From Desulfospira sp963664655 (GTDB taxonomy: Bacteria; Desulfobacterota; Desulfobacteria; Desulfobacterales; Desulfobacteraceae): a stretch of DNA of 64,000 nucleotides. Of the stretch, positions 16,989-24,387 are shown one piece after another (the stretch's first letter is position 1; each line of letters starts with the position of its first letter). The translations under genes were made by a program, and so were the position numbers. The notes below the pieces were generated by a model that saw only the letters and a program-made list of their open reading frames with translations, did no database searches and was not told where the DNA came from. The stretch is taken from NCBI GenBank assembly GCA_963664655.2, contig OY761554.1, forward strand, positions 1,302,001 to 1,366,000, in the 5' to 3' direction.

Positions 16989-18173
16989 ATGAGAGATGTA
17001 TATCTTATTGGAACCGGGATATCGCCATGGCAGGGATTCTCAGAGACCAATTTCAGCGATTTCGGTACCGTAGCCGTTGACAACGCCATGAAAGACGCCG
17101 GTGTTGACTGGAAAAAAATTGAAGCCATCATGTCCGGGATTTATATCTGGGGCGGCAACGCAGGTCACCTTTCCGGCCAGTATCTGGAAAGTATTTTCGG
17201 TGAAACCGGCGTGCCTGTCGTTAATGTTTACAATGCCTGTGCCACCGGTACCGCCTCTTTGCGGATGGCTTACAACAGCGTTGCTTCCGGTGAAACCGAT
17301 ACCTGTCTGGCCTATGGTGCTGACGTATCCCCCAAAGGCTTTTTTGGCGCCAAAACCGATGATCCCACCCAGGACCGTGACGTTATCCGGTGGAAAATGG
17401 TCGGGATGCCCAACCCGGTTTTCTGGGCACTGGAATGCCGCAAAAGAATGGCCAAATACGGAACCACAGAGGAAGATCTGGCCAGAGTCAAGGTGATCAT
17501 GAGTAAATACGGTAACATGAACCCCATGGCCCGGTTTAAAAAAGCCTACACCATAGAAGAAGTACTCAATTCCGTATATGTTTGCGATCCGTTAAGACTT
17601 TACATGATCTGCCCGGTTTCCACCGGTGCGGCCGCTTGTATCGTTACCGCAGACAAAGACCTCATTGCCAAGGCTGACAAACCGGTTAAGATCAATGCGG
17701 TTACCATGGGTTCCGCCATGTACGGCGATCCCACCATCCGCATAGGTGTGGTGTCCTGCCCGGCCGGCAACAACGCCCCCATGCTCAGCGAGAGCTATGC
17801 CGCTTCCCACAAATGCTACGAAAAAGCCGGTATCGGCCCGGATGAGATCGAATATCTCGAACTTCCCGATAACAGCTCCTGGCATTACCTGGTATACCTT
17901 GAAACCTGCGGATTCTGCAAAGAAGGTGAAGCCGACAAGATGCTGCGTGACGGCGAAACCGAAATCGACGGCAGACTGCCCACCAACCTGAGCGGCGGAT
18001 TCTCCTCCCATGGTGAAGCCGTTGCCGCCCAGGCCCTGTGGCAGGTCATCGAATGCGCTGACCAGCTCAGGAAAAGAGCCGGCAACCGTCAGGTTCCCAA
18101 AGACATCAAAGTTGCCATGGCCCAGACTTACGGCCTGATGGGCAACAGCGGTACCACCATTATGAGCATCTAA
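16989..18173 (+). CDS. SCP2-type thiolase
   Basis: A 394-residue thiolase-fold protein with the active-site Cys84 in NVYNACATGTASL and the catalytic His341 in GGFSSHGEAVAAQA. The C-terminal segment reads TYGLMGNSGTT, lacking the second cysteine of classical biosynthetic or degradative thiolases, as in SCP2/SCP-x-like members. Together with the DUF35 partner it probably performs thiolytic cleavage or condensation of a 3-oxoacyl-CoA, as BbsAB does for benzoylsuccinyl-CoA. The start is preceded by AAGGAG. Last gene of the acyl-CoA operon and followed by a strong terminator. The operon has no acyl-CoA or hydroxyacyl-CoA dehydrogenase, so these must be encoded elsewhere. Confidence 0.88.
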   Translation: MRDVYLIGTGISPWQGFSETNFSDFGTVAVDNAMKDAGVDWKKIEAIMSGIYIWGGNAGHLSGQYLESIFGETGVPVVNVYNACATGTASLRMAYNSVASGETDTCLAYGADVSPKGFFGAKTDDPTQDRDVIRWKMVGMPNPVFWALECRKRMAKYGTTEEDLARVKVIMSKYGNMNPMARFKKAYTIEEVLNSVYVCDPLRLYMICPVSTGAAACIVTADKDLIAKADKPVKINAVTMGSAMYGDPTIRIGVVSCPAGNNAPMLSESYAASHKCYEKAGIGPDEIEYLELPDNSSWHYLVYLETCGFCKEGEADKMLRDGETEIDGRLPTNLSGGFSSHGEAVAAQALWQVIECADQLRKRAGNRQVPKDIKVAMAQTYGLMGNSGTTIMSI

Positions 18174-18209
18174 TACATTCCTTTACGGGACAGTTGTCAT
18201 AATATTAAA

Positions 18210-18239
18210 GGGGCGCAAATTTTTGCGCCCCTTTTTTTT
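18210..18239 (+). terminator. Intrinsic terminator of the acyl-CoA operon
   Basis: A perfect 10-bp GC-rich stem (left arm GGGGCGCAAA) with a 2-nt centre is followed directly by eight T. It lies 36 bp after the thiolase stop and also close to the end of the convergent dockerin gene. Confidence 0.93.
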
Positions 18240-18250
18240 GTTGGTTCAAT

Positions 18251-18967
18251 TTATTCAGGAACCTGGTAAGCCGTCACTTCGTAAATTGTTCCCCCACTGG
18301 TACTGGTCGATTCGTATACTCGCTTTACCCATCCTATCCCGGGCGCATACCAACGGATCATGGAGGTAGTTTGGTTGCCGCGGTTGATCAAAATTTTAAT
18401 ACAGTTTTGGAACGTTCCTGCCGGGACGGTAACATCCTCAATTCCCAGCAGGGTAATCGCCCATACATTTACGGTGCTGCCTTGGGGTTCCTGGAAATAC
18501 TCTAACGTAGATACAAAGTGCCCACCCCAGGATTCTCCAATCCGTTTGGTAACATCCGGCAGCGTTTCAATCGATGACGGACTGTAGGTGCGCGTAGCGT
18601 ACAGGGTGTCTTCAGGATCATAATACTCTTCCCTGTCATCATAGTATTTGGTGCTGCTGCCATTTTCATAAGTCCATGTCGCAACATTTTCCCCACTGGT
18701 TACCGTTAAGGTGGTGTCGGAATACCAAGGGTCTTCTTTTGTGAATCTCCGGATGTTGACGATTTTAACCATTCCGGATGGGGCGCGGTAGTCTTCAAGG
18801 TTAACGGTAGAAGTGCTGCACCCTGTACTCCCAAAATTCAGGGCCAGCTCAGACAAATCCTTGGCATCCACGTCACCATCCAGGTCAATATCCCCCGGGC
18901 ATTCGGACCAGGCCGGCGGTGACAAAAAAATCATGACGGCAAGACCAATAAAGAAAAACGACTTCAT
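18251..18967 (-). CDS. Secreted protein with N-terminal dockerin-like repeat
   Basis: A 238-residue exported protein. Residues 1-21 are a signal peptide ending AWS; residues 23-50 (CPGDIDLDGDVDAKDLSELA) form one dockerin/EF-hand calcium loop with the D-x-D-x-D-x-D pattern, enclosed by two cysteines. The remainder (about 60-238) is beta-rich with no family I recognise; it ends in a pattern of Tyr, Trp and Gly residues (RWYAPGIGWVKRVYES). The ribosome binding site AAGGAGG is strong. Single dockerin repeats at the N-terminus are unusual, since cellulosomal dockerins are paired and usually C-terminal. It may anchor to a cohesin-like partner or just bind calcium. Function unknown. Confidence 0.75.
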   Translation of the reverse strand: MKSFFFIGLAVMIFLSPPAWSECPGDIDLDGDVDAKDLSELALNFGSTGCSTSTVNLEDYRAPSGMVKIVNIRRFTKEDPWYSDTTLTVTSGENVATWTYENGSSTKYYDDREEYYDPEDTLYATRTYSPSSIETLPDVTKRIGESWGGHFVSTLEYFQEPQGSTVNVWAITLLGIEDVTVPAGTFQNCIKILINRGNQTTSMIRWYAPGIGWVKRVYESTSTSGGTIYEVTAYQVPE

Positions 18968-19004
18968 AGCACCCTCCTTGTTTGTGGTTGGTTACAGATT
19001 TTTA

Positions 19005-19119
19005 TATAACGGCCATACCCTAAAGGGCAGAAACCGGGGCCGCCTTGGTTATCCAACCAAGCACCGCCCACAACGAAAAATGAAAGTCTTTTCAGCTTGT
19101 TAGTAAGACTTTCATATAA
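19005..19119 (+). repeat. Family A dispersed repeat, copy 2 (long form)
   Basis: A 115-bp copy bounded by TATAA, with an extra 20-bp segment (ACCCTAAAGGGCAGAAACCG) in the left part compared with copy 1. It lies upstream of the dockerin-protein gene and of the toxin-antitoxin pair. Confidence 0.85.
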
Positions 19120-19300
19120 ATTACAAATGATTATGTCCGGATATAGGATAGGCCTTTTCTCTTTGTCAACCCCTTTTTGACCCCCAGCCGAATTTCAGGC
19201 AATGCCTGTCCTTGACAAAATTATGGGAAAGAGTTAATTTTGTAGCAAGATGCGACAATGTTTTGCGGTTAGCATCATAATTGGGAGCCAGGAGGACGGT

Positions 19301-19705
19301 ATGGCCACAAAATCAATCAGAATCAGTGAACAGCTGGCTTTCCAGGCACAGGCAGCCGGAGCCCTTTATCACCGGAGCATCCCTAACCAGTTGGAGTATT
19401 GGGCAACCCTGGGGAAGATGATATCCAGTAAAATTAATATGGAAGATGCCCTGGCTGTTTTGCAGGGTTTAAAAACCGTGAAAGTTGAGGCCGTACCCTC
19501 TGCCCCGGTTGATCCTGATGCGGTCTTTGAGCAGCTTGAATCTGACCGGACCACAGGTTTTAACGGCAAACCCGTGACAGGTGCCCCTGTTTTTTATGAG
19601 GCAAGTCTCTCTAAACCCGGCTGCATTGACCAGGTGAATACACAAACCGGAGAAAGGAACACCGGCCGGTTCCGGAATGGCGTGTTTGAGGCCGCCGATG
19701 GCTGA
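19301..19705 (+). CDS. ParD-like antitoxin
   Basis: A 134-residue protein. The N-terminus (ATKSIRISEQLAFQAQAAG, then HRSIPNQLEYWATLGKMI) matches the ParD-like antitoxin family, a ribbon-helix-helix-type DNA-binding fold. The C-terminal half (PVTGAPVFYEASLSKPGCID) is likely the toxin-binding part, unrecognised by family. The ATG at 19301 has an ideal AGGAGG; an upstream in-frame ATG at 19250 lacks one. Its stop overlaps the start of the zeta-like kinase by 8 bp, the usual coupling of an antitoxin-toxin operon. It likely neutralises the kinase and represses the operon (inference). Confidence 0.75.
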   Translation: MATKSIRISEQLAFQAQAAGALYHRSIPNQLEYWATLGKMISSKINMEDALAVLQGLKTVKVEAVPSAPVDPDAVFEQLESDRTTGFNGKPVTGAPVFYEASLSKPGCIDQVNTQTGERNTGRFRNGVFEAADG

Positions 19706-20276
19706 AGAAAAACAACTTTGGCTTTTGGCCGGTGCAAACGGGGCCGGCAAATCTACTTTTTACAAACAGTATCTGTCAAAACATGGTATTCAATTTGTCA
19801 ATGCCGATTTGATCGCCAGGGAAATTGATCCGGATAACCCGGAAACCGTCAGCTATGAGGCTGCAAATGCGGCGGCAGGCATCCGTTCGGAAATGCTGGA
19901 TCAAGGGGCTTCATTTTGTTTTGAAACCGTATTTTCCCATCCTTCAAAAATCGAATTCATCCAGCAGGCTAAAAATAAACAGTATGATGTCGTTCTGGTT
20001 TATATTCACCTGATAAATCCAGAGTTGAATGAAGCCCGTGTTCATCAAAGAACCCTTGAAGGCGGCCACACTGTCCCTGCCCAAAAGATTTATTCCAGGA
20101 TTCCAAGAACGATAAAACACATCAAGGAGGCATTGACCCTGGTAAACCAGGCCTGGATTTTAGACAATTCATCAGAAAAGGACCGCTTCAAACAGATTGC
20201 TGTAATGAAAAACGGTCGGTTTGAATTCAAGGTCCATCCATTGCCGGAATGGATAAATGAGATTCTGCCATGGTGA
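19698..20276 (+). CDS. Zeta-toxin-like P-loop kinase
   Basis: A 192-residue P-loop protein from the ATG at 19698. The Walker A motif GANGAGKST lies near residue 12, followed by FVNADLIAREI, FETVFSHPSKIEFIQ and a lid region RVHQRTLEGGHTVP with Arg residues. This is the zeta-toxin fold, whose characterised members phosphorylate UDP-N-acetylglucosamine and block cell-wall synthesis. It is shorter than classical zeta toxins and pairs with a ParD-like rather than an epsilon antitoxin. Its gene overlaps the antitoxin gene. A housekeeping kinase role cannot be excluded. Confidence 0.78.
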   Translation: MAEEKQLWLLAGANGAGKSTFYKQYLSKHGIQFVNADLIAREIDPDNPETVSYEAANAAAGIRSEMLDQGASFCFETVFSHPSKIEFIQQAKNKQYDVVLVYIHLINPELNEARVHQRTLEGGHTVPAQKIYSRIPRTIKHIKEALTLVNQAWILDNSSEKDRFKQIAVMKNGRFEFKVHPLPEWINEILPW

Positions 20277-20393
20277 AACTGTTAATCTGATCCTGGAATC
20301 CTTTTTAATTTAAATCCCAGGGGCATCATGTCTAATTATTGATCGACAATTTTTCTCCAATATTATATTCAACGGGGTAACACAGGTATTCAT

Positions 20394-21713
20394 ATGCCAA
20401 ATGCAAAAATGGTTAAAGAGAGAACTAAAATTACATCCGGGCTGGACGGCCTGGACCGGATCATCACCGGACTTTACATCGGGGACAATGTTCTCTGGCA
20501 CGATGTGGCCGGGACCCTGGCCCTGGATTTCTGCCTGGAATTTATCCGGTCGTCAAGGGCGCAGAATAAATCTATTGTCTATGTTTCCTTTGACCGGTCA
20601 CCTAAAAACCTCATCGAAAAACTGGGAAAGCTTGCCGAAAATCAGCAGCTGACCGTTCTGGACTGCTTTACCAACGGCAAGGGCGACAATGCTGAGATTT
20701 TCAACAAGTTTTACGAAAAAGACGGGGCCCAGTGGCCATACCAGGTGATCAAAATCACCCATCCGGAGAATCCGGATGCCGTATTGGAAGCCATTCTCGG
20801 TCTTCATAAAACCCTGGTCAACGATGTCCGGTTTGTTTTTGAAAGCCTGACCGGTATGGCTGACTTATGGGGGGGCGAAGACAAGGTGATCAGGTTTTAT
20901 TCGCGCACCTGCCCCAGGCTTTATGAGCTGGATACCATTGCCTACTGGATACTGGAAAAAGAAGCCCATTCAAACCGGCTTAAGGCCCATATCAACCAGA
21001 TTGCCCAGGTGGTGATTGACCTGTCCGTTGACCAGGGCCGGACCTGCCTGACGGTGATTAAAACGGAAAACCGTTCCCCCGGGATTCTGGGAAAGCCCCT
21101 TTGCTATTGGTTTGAAGAAAATGAATTCCTGGTTGAAGAGGAAATCCAGTCCCCTGTCCAGAATGATCTTGGCGGGATTATCCGGGGGGTCCGGAAAAGC
21201 CAGGGCATGTCCCAGAAAGAACTGGCCGGGCTGGTGGGGGTGACCCCGAGCAATATCTCCCAGATTGAAACCAATCAGGTGTTTCCCTCAATTCCGGCGC
21301 TGTATAAAATCGCCACACACCTTTCCGTCCATGTGGGGTCTTTTTTTCAGGATCCGGCCAGGATTGACAGCGTGGCATTCCATCCCGGGCAGAAAATTGC
21401 GGTCCAGATGTCAAAGGGGTTTGAAAAGAAACTGGAAATCTACCAGCTGACCCCCTTAGATTTTAAGGGAAAAGCCCAGGTGTTTGAGGTCATTATTTAC
21501 CCTGGGGCCAAAATCAATTCTCATTTTTTTCAGTACAAGGGAGAAGAAATCGGCTGCCTTACGTCGGGCAGCGTTCAGATGGTCTACCAGGAGCAGCGGC
21601 ATGACCTTGAACCGGGGCATACCGTTTATTTCAGGACAGACACCCCGTCACAATGGCTCAACAAAACAAAAGATACCGTAAGAATGATATGGATAACCCT
21701 TAAGGTTAATTAG
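20394..21713 (+). CDS. KaiC/RAD55-like domain fused to XRE HTH and cupin
   Basis: A 439-residue three-domain protein. Residues about 10-245 follow the KaiC/RAD55 (RecA-like) layout, starting SGLDGLDRIITGLYIGD and containing SIVYVSFDRSPKNLIEKL, but the nucleotide-binding loop reads VLWHDVAGTLAL, without the GKT of Walker A, so ATP hydrolysis is doubtful. Residues 257-315 are an XRE helix-turn-helix (MSQKELAGLVGVTPSNISQIE). Residues about 345-439 are a cupin (GAKINSHFFQYKGEEIGCLTSG, then LEPGHTVYF). The set suggests a DNA-binding regulator with a small-ligand cupin sensor and a degenerate RecA-like oligomerisation or ligand module. It converges on the glutamate-synthase-like gene. No characterised protein with this combination is known to me. 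Confidence 0.8.
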   Translation: MPNAKMVKERTKITSGLDGLDRIITGLYIGDNVLWHDVAGTLALDFCLEFIRSSRAQNKSIVYVSFDRSPKNLIEKLGKLAENQQLTVLDCFTNGKGDNAEIFNKFYEKDGAQWPYQVIKITHPENPDAVLEAILGLHKTLVNDVRFVFESLTGMADLWGGEDKVIRFYSRTCPRLYELDTIAYWILEKEAHSNRLKAHINQIAQVVIDLSVDQGRTCLTVIKTENRSPGILGKPLCYWFEENEFLVEEEIQSPVQNDLGGIIRGVRKSQGMSQKELAGLVGVTPSNISQIETNQVFPSIPALYKIATHLSVHVGSFFQDPARIDSVAFHPGQKIAVQMSKGFEKKLEIYQLTPLDFKGKAQVFEVIIYPGAKINSHFFQYKGEEIGCLTSGSVQMVYQEQRHDLEPGHTVYFRTDTPSQWLNKTKDTVRMIWITLKVN

Positions 21714-21764
21714 TGCTTGAACGGTTCGATAGGGGAGCGTCAGCTCACAAAGTTATCCATCTGC

Positions 21765-22040
21765 CAGAGAAATCGCATGAAAAAAAATGGTCCCCGATGA
21801 GTATCATTTACATATGCATTCAGGGGCCGGCCCCCTCTGTGGTGTTTGGCGGAAGCCAAACCTCGGTGCCCTCTGTGGTTTAAAAATATGAAATCCCGAA
21901 GGGGTTGAATTATTCTTCTTTAACCCCCTGGTTTTATAAATTGTGGGCTTCGCCCACTCTTTAAATTTAACCACAGAGGGGCACAGAGAAACACAGAGTT
22001 TCAGTGCTGCGCACTGAAATTGCATTCAGTAAGTTTAAAC
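21765..22040 (+). repeat. Family B MITE-like repeat, copy 1 (right end lost)
   Basis: A 276-bp region clearly alignable with 49742-50142. It shares the CCCTCTGTGGTGTTTGGCG, GTGGGCTTCGCCCAC and TTTCAGTGCTGCGCACTGAA hairpin segments. The left terminal repeat is recognisable with two mismatches; the right one is gone beyond 22040. It lies between two convergent genes. Confidence 0.85.
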
Positions 22041-22093
22041 GGCAGGCAACTTTTCGCCCAAACACGGGTTTTCCTTCATGCACACTAATTAGA

Positions 22094-22126
22094 ACCGGAT
22101 ATTTCATGATTCATGAAATATCCGGT
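22094..22126. terminator. 33-bp perfect palindrome between convergent genes
   Basis: Two 16-bp arms (left ACCGGATATTTCATGA) flank a single central T. It lies 29 bp past the end of the minus-strand glutamate-synthase-like gene. As RNA it would form a long stem, but no T-tract follows on either strand, so terminator function is a guess; it could be a dyad for a DNA-binding protein. Confidence 0.45.
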
Positions 22127-22154
22127 CGGTACAATAATTGAGAACTCTAACAGC

Positions 22155-23813
22155 TTAGGAGTTCAGGATTTTTTTGGCGCTTTCGTTGTTCACATCCGCC
22201 AGATGGGGAATGCCGGTTTCAAACGCGGTTTCCCGGTTTGCCGAGAACAGTTCGTTTCTGGTGATCTGGTTTAAAGAAAATTTCCTGGCCCCGGCCATCA
22301 GCTGCTGCAGGCCGCAGCCAAGCTTGTCGGCAAGGGTGTAAAAGGCAATGGCGCCATAGGGGATCTGGCCCATTTCATCCTTACCCAGTTTCTTTTCAAG
22401 GTCGTGGTAGCCGGCAAAGATTTCATCAGCGGTTTTCCCGACTTCCAGAACAGTTTTGGGAAGCTCGTTCCAGTTGCCGTTCACACTGGCTCTCCGGTCA
22501 GGATAAATGGCCCCTTCAATATTGGCCCCGAGAAATCCCGGAATCATGATGGCCCGGCCCATACAGACCAGTTTTGTGTAAGGCGCGCCAAGGGCCAGGG
22601 CTTTAAAAATATGGTCTTCCAGGGCAAAACCGCCGGCAAAGGACATGTCCACCACCTGTCTGCCCTTAGAGGACAGAATACTCGCATATTCATGGGCTTT
22701 GGCGTGCAGGTTGATGGAAGGGACCCCCCAGCTTTGCATCATGTTCCAGGGGCTCATGCCGGTTCCCCCGCCGGACCCGTCAATGGTCAGAAGGTCAAGC
22801 TGGGCATCGGTTGAAAATTTTATGGCCATGGCCAGTTCTTCCATGCCGTAGGAGCCGGTTTTCAGGGTGACCCGTTCAAATCCCAGTCCCCGCAGGTATT
22901 CCACGGCATTCATAAAGCCTTCCTGGACCTGGGCCACCGTGGACAAATGGGTTGCCCCCAAGCGGCTGTGCCGGGCAAAGGATTTGATGGCACCCTGTTC
23001 GAATGCCTGCTGGACCTCAGGGATGGAGGGGTCCGGGTCAACCACATATCCTCTTTCTTTGAGGAACAGGGCATAATCAAGGCTTCTGACCTGAATCTCG
23101 CCGCCAATGTTTTTGGCGCCCTGGCCCCATTTGAGTTCAATGATACACTTGTCCCCATACTTGTCGGCCACATACTCGGCCACGCCGTTCCGGGTGTCTT
23201 CCACGTTGAGCTGGACAATGATGGCCCCGTATCCGTCATAGTATCGCAGATAGGTTTCGATTCTCCGGTCAAGTTCAGGCGCGCTGACGATTTTGCCTTT
23301 TTTGCTCTGCTGGGGGCCGATTTCCGAATTCCGGTCCACGCCCACCACATTTTCCCCGATCACAACGGGAATCCCCACCAGGGCGCCTCCGATGGCAAAG
23401 GAATCCCAATACTTTTCAGCAATGAATGTCGATCCCAAAGCCCCGGTCATCAAGGGCATCCGGATCTTGGTTTTGATATTTTTGCCAAACTCGGTTTCCA
23501 GGCTGACATTGGGAAAAATACAGTCATCCGGGCTGTTGGTCAGGTCCTGGCCCAGACCTGATGCGCCATAGGCATATCCCTGTATTCTTAAGGCATTATA
23601 AGACACCCCCACATGGGTAGTGTTGTTGGCCCCTGCCGTGACCAGGCCGAAGCTTCTCGGGTAGAGCAGTTTGCGCCCCACCATGGAAGACTGCCAGGTC
23701 TCACACTTGCCCTGGCAGTCTGCCCGGCATAGGGTGCAAAGGCTTGACTCACATGGATTACCCCGGTTTTTCGTTCCCAGGACATCGTTTCCTTTAGAAA
23801 ATCTCATCTCCAT
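22155..23813 (-). CDS. Stand-alone FMN-binding glutamate synthase domain protein
   Basis: A 552-residue homologue of the FMN/Fe-S synthase domain of GltB. The N-terminus carries five cysteines (residues 21, 26, 29, 33, 37; CESSLCTLCRADCQGKC), suggesting an Fe-S cluster. The core shows LNVEDTRNGVAEY, ELKWGQGAKNIGGE, and the FMN-binding LLTIDGSGGGTGMSPW and AGGFALEDHIFKALALGA. No glutaminase domain is attached. Stand-alone versions act on glutamate with separate partners or on other amino donors. The ATG at 23813 has AAAGGAGG upstream. It lies convergent to the KaiC-HTH-cupin gene, suggesting that regulator might control it (inference). Confidence 0.88.
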   Translation of the reverse strand: MEMRFSKGNDVLGTKNRGNPCESSLCTLCRADCQGKCETWQSSMVGRKLLYPRSFGLVTAGANNTTHVGVSYNALRIQGYAYGASGLGQDLTNSPDDCIFPNVSLETEFGKNIKTKIRMPLMTGALGSTFIAEKYWDSFAIGGALVGIPVVIGENVVGVDRNSEIGPQQSKKGKIVSAPELDRRIETYLRYYDGYGAIIVQLNVEDTRNGVAEYVADKYGDKCIIELKWGQGAKNIGGEIQVRSLDYALFLKERGYVVDPDPSIPEVQQAFEQGAIKSFARHSRLGATHLSTVAQVQEGFMNAVEYLRGLGFERVTLKTGSYGMEELAMAIKFSTDAQLDLLTIDGSGGGTGMSPWNMMQSWGVPSINLHAKAHEYASILSSKGRQVVDMSFAGGFALEDHIFKALALGAPYTKLVCMGRAIMIPGFLGANIEGAIYPDRRASVNGNWNELPKTVLEVGKTADEIFAGYHDLEKKLGKDEMGQIPYGAIAFYTLADKLGCGLQQLMAGARKFSLNQITRNELFSANRETAFETGIPHLADVNNESAKKILNS

Positions 23814-23877
23814 TTTTCAACCTCCTTTTATTTAATCATCAGGTAAAAATACTTGGTGAAGTATCCGGGTAGAGGTA

Positions 23878-23907
23878 GAAATATCCCGGCATGGGGGTTT
23901 ATGTCAA
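23878..23907 (-). promoter_or_regulatory. Putative sigma70 promoter of the glutamate-synthase-like gene
   Basis: TTGACA (23902-23907) and TATTTC (23878-23883) on the minus strand are 18 bp apart, 65 bp before the start codon. The -35 box is perfect, the -10 box weak. Confidence 0.45.
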
Positions 23908-24063
23908 CTTAATTATTTTATAGTTTTTTATATATACTTATGTTTAATTCAGACAAATAAAATATAACTTTATTGTATGGATAAAATTGTATTTATTGAA
24001 AGTTCTCCAAATGTATAGTTTAGGAAAACAATCTTTAAATGCTTGAAATCCACGAATGTCTTT
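23908..24063. other. AT-rich gap without a gene
   Basis: The stretch is AT-rich and holds no supported gene; it is followed by two family A repeats that fill most of the remaining gap to 24387. A 25-codon ORF with a good ribosome binding site begins at 24321 (plus strand) but overlaps the end of the next gene and resembles nothing. Confidence 0.4.
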
Positions 24064-24179
24064 TTATAAGAAAGTCTCACTAAGGTCCTGAGAAGACTTT
24101 CAATATTCGTTGTGGGCGGCTCTTGGTTGGATAACCAAGGCGGCCCCGGTTTCTGCCCTTTAGGGTATGGCCGTTTATA
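24064..24179 (-). repeat. Family A dispersed repeat, copy 3 (long form)
   Basis: A 116-bp copy in minus orientation, bounded by TTATA, with the same 20-bp extra segment as copy 2. It adjoins copy 4, and the two share the TTATA at 24175-24179. Confidence 0.85.
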
Positions 24180-24269
24180 TGAAAGTCTCACTAATGAACT
24201 GAAAAGACTTTCATTTTTCGTTGTGGGCGGTGCTTGGTTGGATAACCCAAGCCGTCCGTGACGGTTATA
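24175..24269 (-). repeat. Family A dispersed repeat, copy 4
   Basis: A 95-bp copy in the same minus orientation as copy 3, starting at the shared TTATA and ending at TTATA 24265-24269. Its outer part reads CCGTCACGGACGG like copies 5 and 6. Confidence 0.85.
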
Positions 24270-24387
24270 TGAAGGGTTGCTTTTTGATTTTATTCCTACC
24301 GGCACCTCAAGGAGATAATAATGTCCGGAAATCTTGGAAGAGTACAAATAACTATAGTAGTTGCCGGTTTGCAGCCCATGTGCGGTA

